From Marivita sp051859345 (GTDB taxonomy: Bacteria > Pseudomonadota > Alphaproteobacteria > Rhodobacterales > Rhodobacteraceae): a stretch of 64,000 bases of DNA. Shown here one piece after another: positions 9,222 through 18,428 of this stretch. The notes below the pieces were generated by a model. The model did not search any database, had not been told where the DNA came from, and saw only the letters and a program-made list of their open reading frames with translations. The translations under genes were made by a program, and so were the position numbers. Where the stretch lies: NCBI RefSeq assembly GCF_051859345.1, contig NZ_JBHYFV010000018.1, forward strand, positions 10,856 through 74,855, given 5' to 3'. The number at the start of each line of letters is the position of its first letter. Position 1 is the first letter of the stretch.

Positions 9222-10390
9222 GGCGCATCACGATATTCGGGGCCACAGGTTCAATCGGACAGAACACGCTTGATCTGATTGGTCGGGATCGGGACGCCTA
9301 CAAGGTTGTTGCCTTGAGCGGCGACCAGAATATCAGACAACTTGCCGCGGATGCCATCCGCTTTGACGCCGAAATCGCGATCACCGCGGATCTGGATCGG
9401 TTGGACGATCTGCGCACCGCATTGTCCGGCACGGGAATCGAGGCCGCTGCCGGTCCTGCCGCGCTCGTCGAGGCGGCCAGCCGTCCGGCCGATTGGGTCA
9501 TGTCTTCCATCGTTGGCTCTGCCGGTCTTGCGCCGGGGCTTCGCGCGCTTGAGCAGGGGGCAAGCCTTGCCTTGGCCAACAAGGAAAGCATGGTCTGTGC
9601 CGGGCCGCTGATGCTGTCCACTGCCAAACGGTTCGGTGCACGGATCCTGCCAGTGGACAGCGAACATTCCGCCGTGTTCCAAGCCCTGATCGGAGAAGAT
9701 CTGAGCGCGGTGGAGCGGGTGATCATCACCGCGTCCGGCGGCGCCTTCCGCGATTGGCCGCTGGAAGACTTGGCCGGGGCGACACCCGAACAGGCTGCCC
9801 AGCATCCGAATTGGGACATGGGTCAACGCATCACCATCGACAGCGCAACGATGTTTAACAAGGCGCTGGAGCTTATTGAGACCAAAGAGTTTTTCCAGAT
9901 TGATCCAACGCGTATCGAAGCCGTGGTGCATCCCGAATCCATGATTCACGCCCTGGTCGGGTTCAACGACGGCGCGCTGATGGCCCATGTCGGACCAGCG
10001 GATATGCGCCACGCCATCGGCTTTGCGCTACACTACCCGGATCGCAAGGCGCTGCCGGTGGAACGGCTTGACCTTGTGGCACTTGGACAGCTGACCTTCC
10101 GTCCCGCTGACGAAACCCGCTGGCCCGCGCTCAGACTGGCCCGAGAGGTGATGGCGGCAGGGGGATTGTCCGGCGCCGTCTTCAACGCCGCAAAGGAACG
10201 CGCGCTTGACGGGTTCATCGCGAAACGGATCGGATTTCAGCAGATCGCCGTAGTTGTGGAAGAGGTTTTGTCCAGAGTTTCGGCTCAACCTAGTCACATT
10301 GATGCCGACATTACCCTTGATAACGTGGTCGATGCAGACCATCTCGCTCGGGTAAGGGCAGACGAAATTATAAATGAACTAGAGGGTTGA
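9218..10390 (+). CDS. dxr: 1-deoxy-D-xylulose 5-phosphate reductoisomerase
   Basis: Second step of the MEP isoprenoid pathway: DXP to MEP with NADPH. 390 aa. The N-terminal NADPH motif is GATGSIGQNTLDLI; LANKESMVCAG and DSEHSAVFQAL supply substrate- and metal-binding residues, and the flexible loop and C-terminal helical domain follow. Its start overlaps cdsA by 4 bp and the next gene begins 3 bp after its stop, so all are one operon. Its product feeds both MiaA (DMAPP) and UppS (IPP) encoded nearby. Confidence 0.98.
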   Translation: MRRITIFGATGSIGQNTLDLIGRDRDAYKVVALSGDQNIRQLAADAIRFDAEIAITADLDRLDDLRTALSGTGIEAAAGPAALVEAASRPADWVMSSIVGSAGLAPGLRALEQGASLALANKESMVCAGPLMLSTAKRFGARILPVDSEHSAVFQALIGEDLSAVERVIITASGGAFRDWPLEDLAGATPEQAAQHPNWDMGQRITIDSATMFNKALELIETKEFFQIDPTRIEAVVHPESMIHALVGFNDGALMAHVGPADMRHAIGFALHYPDRKALPVERLDLVALGQLTFRPADETRWPALRLAREVMAAGGLSGAVFNAAKERALDGFIAKRIGFQQIAVVVEEVLSRVSAQPSHIDADITLDNVVDADHLARVRADEIINELEG

Positions 10391-10393
10391 ACC

Positions 10394-11737
10394 TTGGATA
10401 TAGCAGCGCTGCTGCCGCAGTTTGGTAGTGTGATTTGGACCCTCCTGGCATTTGTGATCGCGTTGTCGATCATTGTCGCAATTCATGAATATGGCCATTA
10501 CATCGTCGGCCGCTGGTCCGGGATTGATGCCGATGTCTTTTCGCTTGGCTTTGGTCCGGTTCTCTACTCAAGGGTGGATAAACGCGGGACAAAATGGCAA
10601 TTCGCCCTGTTGCCACTTGGCGGTTATGTAAAATTCAAGGGTGACGGTAATGCCTCCGGCGGCAAGGATGATGCGGCCATGACTGGGCTGTCCGAAACCG
10701 AACGCAGGCGCACGATGAACGGCGCGCCGCTTTGGGCCCGCGCTGCAACGGTTGCCGCAGGCCCGATCTTCAATTTTGCACTTTCCATCCTGATCTTTAC
10801 CGGCGTCTTCATGCTGCGCGGCGAAGTGACGGAACCGGTTCAGGTGGGCGAGTTGCGCGCAGTTCCGGCCCAGAACGAATTGCAGGTCGGTGACCAACTG
10901 GTTTCCATCGAAGGTGTCGATCTTCCCCCATTCGGCGAATCCGGGGCGTTCCAGACATTCCTCGAAGACCTGCCCGAGCAGGAGCATCTGGATTACACCG
11001 TGCTGCGCAACGGCGAAGAACGGGTGGTGCAGGGGCCGTATGTCTATCCACCCGTCGCAACCCAGATCATTCCACTTTCCGCCGCCGACGATGCGGGATT
11101 TCGCGCGGGCGACATCATCATCTCGGTTGATGGAACGATGATCTATGCGTTCGACCAGCTGCGCATGGCTGTCGAAGGGTCGGAGGGGGCGACGCTTGAT
11201 CTTGAGGTGTGGCGCGACGGCGAAAGCCGCATACTCGAACTCACCCCCCGGCGCACGGACGAACCGCAGCCGGATGGCACGTTCAAAGCTGCCTATCGCA
11301 TTGGAATCGTGGGTGGGATGTTCTTTGAACCCGCAACGGCCTATACTGGGCCGATCAGCGCTTTCGTGTCTGGTGTTGAACAGACGGGCAGCATCATCAG
11401 AGGGTCCCTGTCGGGTCTGTGGTACATGATCACCGGGGCCATCAGCACCTGTAACCTGTCAGGCCCCATTGGAATCGCCGAAACCTCCGGGTCCATGGCG
11501 TCGCAGGGAACAGCCAGTTTTATCTGGTTCATCGCCGTACTTAGCACGGCAGTGGGATTGCTGAACCTGTTTCCCATTCCGGTGCTGGATGGCGGACATC
11601 TGGTGTTTCACGCCTACGAGGCCGTGACAGGCCGCCCTCCCAGCGACAAGGCGCTGCGCGTGTTGATGGCGATTGGCCTGACGATGCTGCTGTCCTTGAT
11701 GCTGTTCGCACTGTCCAACGACTTGTTTTGCCCCTGA
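10394..11737 (+). CDS. rseP: Site-2 intramembrane metalloprotease RseP (TTG start)
   Basis: Zinc intramembrane protease that cleaves anti-sigma factors and clears signal peptides. 447 aa. The catalytic HEYGH lies at about residue 34 in the first membrane helix, PDZ domains fill the middle (GDQLVSIEGVDLPPFG; GDIIISVDGTMIYAF), and NLFPIPVLDGGHLVFHAYE carries the third zinc ligand Asp. The start chosen is TTG, 3 bp after the dxr stop; the only other in-frame choice before the catalytic helix is a GTG about 12 codons later. Residues 60-110 hold the usual loop with an insertion rich in Gly and Asp. Confidence 0.95.
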   Translation: MDIAALLPQFGSVIWTLLAFVIALSIIVAIHEYGHYIVGRWSGIDADVFSLGFGPVLYSRVDKRGTKWQFALLPLGGYVKFKGDGNASGGKDDAAMTGLSETERRRTMNGAPLWARAATVAAGPIFNFALSILIFTGVFMLRGEVTEPVQVGELRAVPAQNELQVGDQLVSIEGVDLPPFGESGAFQTFLEDLPEQEHLDYTVLRNGEERVVQGPYVYPPVATQIIPLSAADDAGFRAGDIIISVDGTMIYAFDQLRMAVEGSEGATLDLEVWRDGESRILELTPRRTDEPQPDGTFKAAYRIGIVGGMFFEPATAYTGPISAFVSGVEQTGSIIRGSLSGLWYMITGAISTCNLSGPIGIAETSGSMASQGTASFIWFIAVLSTAVGLLNLFPIPVLDGGHLVFHAYEAVTGRPPSDKALRVLMAIGLTMLLSLMLFALSNDLFCP

Positions 11738-11847
11738 TTTTTTAATCTCTGGAGGGGCGATTTCACAGAATCGTCCCATTTTCTGCCTGATTGCTGACAT
11801 AATTCGCCTGCAGTTTCGAACTTGGAACAACGTATCTGAGGTGTCCC

Positions 11848-12006
11848 ATGCAAACGATTCAACACGGCTACCGGTCGTTCAGCCTTCTGATCTCAATCAA
11901 TTGGGATCGGATGATCTATGTGTTTGCAATCGTGGCATCGTTGTTTCTCGGGGCGTTTCTGGGCTCCCTGATGATTGAGGCAATGACACACCCTGTGTGG
12001 TATTGA
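11848..12006 (+). CDS. Small single-span membrane protein, 52 aa, unknown function
   Basis: A 52-codon frame between rseP and bamA. A GAGG ribosome site lies 7 bp before ATG at 11848. The product begins MQTIQHGYRSFSLLIS, continues with INWDRMIYVFAIVASL, then a hydrophobic run with glycines, and ends THPVWY. One membrane helix is predicted by eye from residues 22-45. I have an impression of similar short proteins (GYR...NWDR followed by a helix) in Rhodobacterales, but could not search. No function is assigned. Good spacing and a plausible membrane topology support it as a real gene. Confidence 0.6.
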   Translation: MQTIQHGYRSFSLLISINWDRMIYVFAIVASLFLGAFLGSLMIEAMTHPVWY

Positions 12007-12090
12007 ACAAAACCGCCTCTGCGCTTTTGACAAGTAACGGCAATCTCGGTACTCACGTTCTCAAAAGAATGTCTGAGTAGGTTGCCAACA

Positions 12091-14433
12091 ATGACACATA
12101 AAACAGGCGGGCAGGTGACGCGACAAGCAGCGCGGAAATCCTCATTTCGTCCACTCCTTATTGCTGCTTCCGTTGCCCTGAGCGTCGGATTCATCGTTTC
12201 GCCGGATATGGCGCAGGCGCAGGATTTCCGATTCAACGCGATCACGGTTGAAGGCAACCAGCGGATCGAGGCGGGAACGATTGCCAGTTACCTCGGGGTC
12301 GCGCGCGGCGAATCCGTCTCTGCCGCCGAATTGAATGACGGCTATCAGCGGGTTCTTGCCTCTGGCCTTTTCGAAACTGTCGAAATCGAACCCCGCGGCA
12401 ACACGCTTGTCGTGCGTGTGGTCGAATATCCGACGGTCAACCGCATCACCTTCGAAGGCAATGCCCGCATCGATGATGAAACGCTGTCCAGCATCGTCCA
12501 GTCTGAGTCGCGCCGCGTGTTCAGCCCTTCGACCGCCGAAGCAGACGCCGCCCGCCTTACCGAAGCCTATTCCCAACAAGGCCGGATCGCCGCCCGTGTG
12601 CAACCAAAGGTCATTCGCCGCTCCGACAACCGCGTCGATCTGGTGTTCGAGGTTTTCGAAGGCGGCGTGTCCGAGATCGAACGCATCGGCTTTGCCGGCA
12701 ACCAGGTGTTCAGCGATGGCCGCCTGCGCCGCGTTCTGGAAACCAAGCAGGCGGGCATTTTCCGCGCGCTGGTTCAAAGCGACACATTCATCGACGACCG
12801 CATCGAATTCGACCGCCAGGTGTTGCGCGACTTCTACCAGTCGCGCGGATATGTCGATTTCCGCACAACTGGCGTCAATGCCGAACTGAGCGAAGAACGC
12901 GACGCGTATTTCATCACCTTCAACGTCGAGGAAGGCCAGCAATTCAAATTCGGCGACGTGACGGTCTCGTCTGATCTGGCCGAGGTCGATCCGGATGTGT
13001 TTCAGGATGCACTGCGACTGCGGGCAGGTCGGGTCTATTCGCCGACATCCGTGGAAACCGAAATTGCCCGGCTTGAACGTCTGGCGATCCGCGAAGGGCT
13101 GAATTTTGTGCGGGTCGAACCCCGCGTGACTCGAAATGACCGCGATCTGACGCTGGATGTGGAATTCCTGCTGACGCGCGGCGAACGGGTGTTTGTGGAG
13201 CGCATCGACATCGAAGGCAACACAACCACTCTGGACCGCGTTGTGCGCCGCCAGTTCCGTGTCGTCGAAGGGGATCCGTTCAACCCGCGCGAAATCCGCG
13301 AAAGCGCCGAACGTGTCCGGGCACTTGGCTTCTTTGGCGATGCGCAGGTCGAAGCGCGCGAAGGCTCAACACCGCAGCAGGTCATCATTGACGTCGACGT
13401 GGACGAACAACCCACAGGATCGCTGAGCTTTGGTGGGTCCTATTCGATCAGCAGTGGTTTCGGCGCGGCCATCACATTCCGTGAACGCAACTTCCTTGGC
13501 CGGGGCCAGCAATTGTCACTTGGTGTGACTACAGGTGTGGATTCGTCGAATTACAGCTTCAGCTTTACCGAACCGGCCTTTCTGGGCCGCGATGTCGCGT
13601 TCAGTTTCAGCCTGAATTACCTCGAAACCGACAACGCATCGGCTGAATATGACACCGTCATCGGCAACTTCTCGACCGGGTTTACCTTCCCGGTCTCCGA
13701 AAACGGACGTCTGGGCGTGCGCTACGGTGCCAAGTACTCCGAGATCACGAACCTGGCTCCTGAAGTCGGGTCCATCATTTCCGCCGAAGCCGCCCGTGGC
13801 GAGGTTTGGGACAGCTTTGTCGGCTATCGCTACAGCTATGACACCCGTCGCACCGGCCTCAACCCGAACGCAGGTGTTCTGCTTGAATTCGGTCAGGACT
13901 TCGCGGGATTGGGCGGCGACAGCACCTATGTCGAATCCACGCTGCGTGCCGTGGCACAGACCCGCGTTTACAATGACGAAGTCACCTTGCGGGCGACGTT
14001 TCAGGCAGGTGCGCTCAGCTATTCGGACGGGTCGTCGCGTGTGACCGACCGTTTCTCCCTTGGCACAAACCTGATGCGCGGCTTTGAAGGCGGCGGTATC
14101 GGCCCACGCGAAGTTGGACCGGGCGACGTGAACGATCCGCTGGGCGGCAATTACTTTGCCGTGGCGCGGTTCGAAGCGGAATTCCCGCTGCCTCTGCCCG
14201 AAGAATACGGCATCTCGGGTGGCGTGTTCTACGACGTGGGCAGCCTTTGGGGCCTCGAAGAGACCAACGCGAACGTGCTCTACGAAGATTTCACGGCGCG
14301 CCATGTGATCGGTGTGTCGGTGTTCTGGACCACACCGCTTGGTCCGTTGCGGTTCAACTTCAGTGAAGCGTTGAGCAAGGAAAAGTTCGACAATGATCAA
14401 AGCTTCGATCTGACGATTTCCACGCAGTTCTAA
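12091..14433 (+). CDS. bamA: Outer membrane protein assembly factor BamA
   Basis: Central Omp85 component of the BAM complex that inserts beta-barrels in the outer membrane. About 780 aa from ATG at 12091 (a TTG 9 bp upstream is a weaker choice). Signal peptide ends near PDMAQAQDF; five POTRA repeats fill residues about 45-420 (FNAITVEGNQRIEAGTI, then the repeating GN motifs), followed by a barrel with the SFGGSYSISSGFG strand and the conserved LMRGFEGGGIGPRE loop (RGF) near residue 670. The last residue is Phe (DLTISTQF), the C-terminal barrel signal. The periplasmic chaperone gene follows with no gap. Confidence 0.98.
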   Translation: MTHKTGGQVTRQAARKSSFRPLLIAASVALSVGFIVSPDMAQAQDFRFNAITVEGNQRIEAGTIASYLGVARGESVSAAELNDGYQRVLASGLFETVEIEPRGNTLVVRVVEYPTVNRITFEGNARIDDETLSSIVQSESRRVFSPSTAEADAARLTEAYSQQGRIAARVQPKVIRRSDNRVDLVFEVFEGGVSEIERIGFAGNQVFSDGRLRRVLETKQAGIFRALVQSDTFIDDRIEFDRQVLRDFYQSRGYVDFRTTGVNAELSEERDAYFITFNVEEGQQFKFGDVTVSSDLAEVDPDVFQDALRLRAGRVYSPTSVETEIARLERLAIREGLNFVRVEPRVTRNDRDLTLDVEFLLTRGERVFVERIDIEGNTTTLDRVVRRQFRVVEGDPFNPREIRESAERVRALGFFGDAQVEAREGSTPQQVIIDVDVDEQPTGSLSFGGSYSISSGFGAAITFRERNFLGRGQQLSLGVTTGVDSSNYSFSFTEPAFLGRDVAFSFSLNYLETDNASAEYDTVIGNFSTGFTFPVSENGRLGVRYGAKYSEITNLAPEVGSIISAEAARGEVWDSFVGYRYSYDTRRTGLNPNAGVLLEFGQDFAGLGGDSTYVESTLRAVAQTRVYNDEVTLRATFQAGALSYSDGSSRVTDRFSLGTNLMRGFEGGGIGPREVGPGDVNDPLGGNYFAVARFEAEFPLPLPEEYGISGGVFYDVGSLWGLEETNANVLYEDFTARHVIGVSVFWTTPLGPLRFNFSEALSKEKFDNDQSFDLTISTQF

Positions 14434-15018
14434 ATGTCCCGCAGTTTGCGCACATGGACAGGGGCGCTTTTCGGAGCGCTTCTGTGGCTTTCGCCCGCGG
14501 CCAATGCCCAACAGGATGGCGGGCTGTCGAATCTGGGTGTCGTCCAAAGTCTGATCCTCACCGTTGCCCCGGAAGCACTTTATGCCCAAAGCGATTTCGG
14601 TCAGCGCATCGCGCGTGAAATTGAAGCTGAGAGCGTTGAAATCGCTGCGGAAAATCGACGGATCGAGGCCGAACTGACGGCTGAAGAAAGAGATCTGACC
14701 GAACTGCGCAGTACGCTGGATCAGGCGGATTTCCGGGCGCGGGCCGAGGCCTTCGACGAAAAGGTTCAGCGTCTGCGCCGCGAACAGGACGAAAAGGCGC
14801 GCGCCGTCGGTCAGCGCAACGAAGAAGCCAGACGTGCCCTGTTGACAGCCGCACAGCCCGTTCTGTTCCAATTGATGGTGGAAAGCGGCGCAGTGGCGGT
14901 TCTGGACCGCCGTGTGGTCCTTCTCAGCGTGGATTCTGTGGACATCACCGAACAGGCAATCCAGCGGGTCAATTCCGAATTTGGCGAAGGGGCAGAGATC
15001 CTGCCGCTGCGTCCCTGA
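14434..15018 (+). CDS. OmpH/Skp-family periplasmic chaperone
   Basis: Probable Skp-like holdase delivering unfolded outer membrane proteins to BamA. 194 aa. Signal peptide ends at PAANAQQ; residues about 60-140 are strongly charged and helical (EIEAESVEIAAENRRIEAEL and onward), fitting the coiled-coil tentacles of Skp; the C-terminal part (LFQLMVESGAVAVLDRRVVLL) matches the family's final strands. The ATG follows the bamA stop directly (TAA-ATG), indicating coupling. In many Proteobacteria lpxD follows; here fabZ does. Confidence 0.9.
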   Translation: MSRSLRTWTGALFGALLWLSPAANAQQDGGLSNLGVVQSLILTVAPEALYAQSDFGQRIAREIEAESVEIAAENRRIEAELTAEERDLTELRSTLDQADFRARAEAFDEKVQRLRREQDEKARAVGQRNEEARRALLTAAQPVLFQLMVESGAVAVLDRRVVLLSVDSVDITEQAIQRVNSEFGEGAEILPLRP

Positions 15019-15080
15019 AACCTTGCCCCGGTGCATCGGGGTTGATACTCACAGCGCACGAAATTCAAAGGGACGCCTCC

Positions 15081-15542
15081 ATGAGCGACACGCTTCTTCG
15101 CGCCGACATCCAGTTGATCCAACGTATCCTGCCGCATCGCTATCCCTTCCTTCTGGTGGACCGCGTCGAAGAGATTGACGGCACGCAATCCGCTCTTGGC
15201 ATCAAGAACGTGACGATGAACGAGCCGCATTTCCAGGGGCATTTTCCCGGCACACCGATCATGCCCGGCGTCACCATCATCGAAGCGATGGCGCAGACCG
15301 CCGCCGTGATGGTGGGCACCGCGCTTGATCTGGCTGACAAGGAAATGCTGATCTATTTCATGGCCATCGACAAATGCAAATTCCGCCGCAAGGTGATCCC
15401 CGGCGACCAGCTTCAGATGCGCCTGACAACGCTGCGCGGCAAGCCGGGTGGCAAGGTCTGGAAATTCGGCGGGGTGGCAACGGTGGATGGTGACATGGCG
15501 GCGGAATGCGAATTCTCGGCCATGATGGACCTGCCGGCGTGA
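15081..15542 (+). CDS. fabZ: 3-hydroxyacyl-ACP dehydratase FabZ
   Basis: Dehydrates 3-hydroxyacyl-ACP in fatty acid elongation. 153 aa from ATG at 15081 (MSDTLLRADIQLIQRILPHR). Catalytic His is in FQGHFPGTPIMPGV and catalytic Glu in TIIEAMAQTAAV, a hot-dog fold enzyme. An upstream in-frame TTG exists, but the ATG fits family length. Its last bases overlap the lpxA GTG start (GTGA). FabZ and LpxA compete for hydroxyacyl-ACP, and their coupling is widely conserved. Confidence 0.97.
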   Translation: MSDTLLRADIQLIQRILPHRYPFLLVDRVEEIDGTQSALGIKNVTMNEPHFQGHFPGTPIMPGVTIIEAMAQTAAVMVGTALDLADKEMLIYFMAIDKCKFRRKVIPGDQLQMRLTTLRGKPGGKVWKFGGVATVDGDMAAECEFSAMMDLPA

Positions 15543-16324
15543 CATCCGACATTCATCCCAGCGCAGTGATCGAAAACGGCGCGCAGATCGGGGATGGCTG
15601 CGTCATCGGCCCGTTCTGCCATATCGGCCCCGAGGTCACCTTGGGCGACAACGTCATTGTGAAAAGCCATGTGGTGATCACCGGCCAGACCATGATCGGC
15701 GATGCGACAGAAATCTATTCCTTCGCGGTGATCGGAGAAATCCCGCAAGACCTCAAGTTCGACGGCGAAAAGACCAGCCTCATCGTGGGCGCGCGCAATC
15801 GTATCCGTGAACATGTAACCATGAACACCGGGACAAAGGGTGGAGGCGGCATCACGCGGGTGGGCGACGACAACCTGTTCATGGCGGGATGCCATGTGGC
15901 GCATGATGTGCAGATCGCCAATCGGGTGATCGTGGTCAACAGCGCCGCTCTGGCCGGGCATTGCATCATTGAGGACGACGTGATCATCGGCGGCCTGTCC
16001 GGCGTTCACCAGTTCGTCCGCATCGGACGCGGTGCCATCATCGGCGCAGTGACCATGGTCACAAATGACGTGATTCCCTATGGCCTCGTGCAGGCAGATC
16101 GCGGGCGTCTGGATGGGCTGAACCTTGTCGGTTTGAAGCGCAAGGGCGTAAGCCGCTCTGACATCACCGCGCTGCGGGCCGCGTTTCAGATGCTGGCACA
16201 GGGTGACGGCGCGTTTCAGGAACGAGCCCGGCGACTGGGTGAGGAAACCGACAGCGACTATGTGCAGCACATCGTTGATTTCATCCTGGGCGACACGGGA
16301 CGGTCGTTCCTGACGCCGGGCTAG
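15539..16324 (+). CDS. lpxA: UDP-N-acetylglucosamine O-acyltransferase LpxA
   Basis: First step of lipid A synthesis: moves 3-hydroxyacyl from ACP to UDP-GlcNAc. 261 aa from GTG at 15539, overlapping the fabZ stop by 4 bp; this start gives MTSDIHPSAVIENGAQIG, matching family length (about 262). The N-terminal two thirds is a left-handed beta-helix of hexapeptide repeats (VIENGAQIGDGCVIGPF...), and the catalytic His lies in NTGTKGGGGITRVGDDNLFMAGCHVAHD. The C-terminal helical domain is complete. Confidence 0.97.
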   Translation: MTSDIHPSAVIENGAQIGDGCVIGPFCHIGPEVTLGDNVIVKSHVVITGQTMIGDATEIYSFAVIGEIPQDLKFDGEKTSLIVGARNRIREHVTMNTGTKGGGGITRVGDDNLFMAGCHVAHDVQIANRVIVVNSAALAGHCIIEDDVIIGGLSGVHQFVRIGRGAIIGAVTMVTNDVIPYGLVQADRGRLDGLNLVGLKRKGVSRSDITALRAAFQMLAQGDGAFQERARRLGEETDSDYVQHIVDFILGDTGRSFLTPG

Positions 16325-16327
16325 ACC

Positions 16328-17230
16328 ATGACGCTTGCGTTGATCTGCGGTCAGGGGTGGCTGCCGCGCAGCGTTGCACATGCGCAGGACCAGCGCCCGC
16401 TGATCTGCGTTCTGAACGGTTTTGAACCCGATGGGATTGAAGCCGATCTGACCTTCCACCTCGAGACCCTGGGAACTCTGCTTGAGACGCTGAAGTCGCG
16501 CGGAGTGACTCAGGTCTGCCTGTGTGGCTCCATTCGTCGTCCGATGATTGATCCGGCGCGGCTTGATGCGCTGACGGTGCCACTGGTGCCCCGTCTTCAG
16601 ACCGCGCTCACCTCTGGCGACGATGGCGCGTTGCGCATCGTGATGGACCTGTTTCAAGAGGCGGGTCTGCGGATTGCTGCCGTGGACGAACTGATGCCAG
16701 ACCTGCTGCCCGCCGAAGGCGTGCTGACGCTCGCATCCTACGCGCCTCAGAACAGCATTGAGGCACGGCTGGGTGAACGTACCGTCGCGGCGATGGGCGC
16801 ACGGGATGCGGGGCAGGCCTGTGCGGTGCGCGGTGACACGGTTCTGGCGCGCGAAGACTCGGCGGGCACGGACGCCATGCTCCGACGGCTGGCACGGGAT
16901 CGGGTCGCCGGAAGTGGCGATTTCCTGACCAGTCCCATCAACGCCGCAAGCGACATGTTCGGCGGGTTGCTTGGTGACGCGACCGATTGGTTGACCGGCG
17001 GCGTATCTTCGACCGAGGGTGGTATCCTTTTCAAGGCACCGAAACCCGGTCAGGACCGGCGGGCTGACTTGCCGGTGATCGGCCCCACCACACCGGATGC
17101 CGTTGCAGCCGCAGGATTAGCCGGCATCGTGATCGAGGCTGGTGGCGTGATGATCCTTGACCGCGCCAGGACAGTGGCCCGCTGCGACACGCTGGGCCTG
17201 TTCCTCTGGGTTCGGGAAAAGGGCGGCTGA
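16328..17230 (+). CDS. lpxI: UDP-2,3-diacylglucosamine diphosphatase LpxI
   Basis: Hydrolyses UDP-2,3-diacylglucosamine to lipid X plus UMP; LpxI replaces the unrelated LpxH in most Alphaproteobacteria. 300 aa with the two-domain layout of the former DUF1009: N-terminal domain with CGQGWLPRSVA and GFEPDG, linker, and C-terminal catalytic domain with GTDAMLRRLARD, LFKAPKPGQDRRADLPVIGP and GIVIEAGGVMILDR. It lies between lpxA (3-bp gap) and lpxB (1-bp overlap, TGATG). Confidence 0.96.
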   Translation: MTLALICGQGWLPRSVAHAQDQRPLICVLNGFEPDGIEADLTFHLETLGTLLETLKSRGVTQVCLCGSIRRPMIDPARLDALTVPLVPRLQTALTSGDDGALRIVMDLFQEAGLRIAAVDELMPDLLPAEGVLTLASYAPQNSIEARLGERTVAAMGARDAGQACAVRGDTVLAREDSAGTDAMLRRLARDRVAGSGDFLTSPINAASDMFGGLLGDATDWLTGGVSSTEGGILFKAPKPGQDRRADLPVIGPTTPDAVAAAGLAGIVIEAGGVMILDRARTVARCDTLGLFLWVREKGG

Positions 17231-18393
17231 TGCGGGTTTTCGTCGTCGCCGGAGAAGCCTCGGGAGACAAGCTGGGCGCGGCCCTGATGGCGGGGCTGCG
17301 CAAACACACGCCAGATGTGACATTCGAAGGCATCGGCGGTGACCGCATGATTGCCGAGGGTTTGCAAAGCCTGTTCCCCATGGACGAAATCTCGATCATG
17401 GGCATCACGGAAATCCTGTCGCAATACCGTCACCTCAAGGCCCGCATCCGGCAAACCGCCGATGCGGTGCTGGCGGCAAGACCGGATGTTCTCATCACCA
17501 TCGACCTGCCCGAATTCGGTCTGCGCGTGGCAAAGCTGGTCAAGGCTGAAAGCGATATTCGCACCGTACATTATGTGGCGCCCACGGTTTGGGCGTGGCG
17601 GCCCGGTCGGGCGCGGAAAATGGCCCGCCACATTGATCAGGTTCTGGCACTATTGCCGTTTGAACCGCCCTACATGGAAGAAGCCGGAATGCGCTGCGAT
17701 TTTGTCGGCCATCCGGTTGTCACCGATCCTGTTGCCACGCCGGACGAGGTCGCGAGGTTCCGCGAAGGGCACGGCGTCCAAGAGGCACCGCTTGTCCTGA
17801 TCCTGCCGGGCTCGCGGCGCAGCGAGGTGTCGCGCCTTCTGCCGGTCTTTTCGCAGGTGGTCGCAGACCTTCACATGCAACGCCCGGATCTGGCATTTGT
17901 CCTTCCCGCCGCGCCGAACGTGGCAAATCTGATCGACGAGGCCGTCGCCTCATGGCCGGTCAAACCGACCATCATCAACCCGCCACAAGACGGGGTGAAA
18001 GCCAAACAGGCGGCCTTTGCCGCTGCGGATGTCGCCGTTGCGGCCTCTGGGACGGTGTCGCTTGAACTTGCCGCTGCAGGCACGCCGATGGTGATCGCCT
18101 ATGACATGAACTGGCTCTCGCGCCAGATCATTGGCCGGATGCTGCGCGTGGATTCGGTCACGCTGGTCAATCTGGTGTCCGAAACGCGCGTTGTGCCGGA
18201 ATTTATTGGCGCCAACTGCCAGCCCAAACCGATTGCAGCCGCAGTTCTGGCCAGTCTGGATGCGCCCGATGATCAGATGCAGGCCATGGCTTTCACAATG
18301 GACCGGCTGGGTCGGGGCGGCCTGCCACCGGGCGAACGGGCGGCGCAGGCGGTTCTGGACGGGCTGACGGAAAACGGAGGCCGGATCGCCTGA
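17230..18393 (+). CDS. lpxB: Lipid A disaccharide synthase LpxB
   Basis: GT19 glycosyltransferase joining lipid X and UDP-diacylglucosamine. 387 aa. GEASGDKLGAALMAGL lies at the N-terminus, followed by GIGGDRMIAEGL, VAPTVWAWRPGRA and the C-terminal nucleotide-binding region ASGTVSLELAAAGTPMVIAY. Start ATG overlaps the lpxI stop. It is last in the plus-strand envelope run; the next gene is convergent, 35 bp away. Confidence 0.97.
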   Translation: MRVFVVAGEASGDKLGAALMAGLRKHTPDVTFEGIGGDRMIAEGLQSLFPMDEISIMGITEILSQYRHLKARIRQTADAVLAARPDVLITIDLPEFGLRVAKLVKAESDIRTVHYVAPTVWAWRPGRARKMARHIDQVLALLPFEPPYMEEAGMRCDFVGHPVVTDPVATPDEVARFREGHGVQEAPLVLILPGSRRSEVSRLLPVFSQVVADLHMQRPDLAFVLPAAPNVANLIDEAVASWPVKPTIINPPQDGVKAKQAAFAAADVAVAASGTVSLELAAAGTPMVIAYDMNWLSRQIIGRMLRVDSVTLVNLVSETRVVPEFIGANCQPKPIAAAVLASLDAPDDQMQAMAFTMDRLGRGGLPPGERAAQAVLDGLTENGGRIA

Positions 18394-18428
18394 TCCAACC
18401 CCCGCTGAAACCGGTCTTGAAGGCCGTG

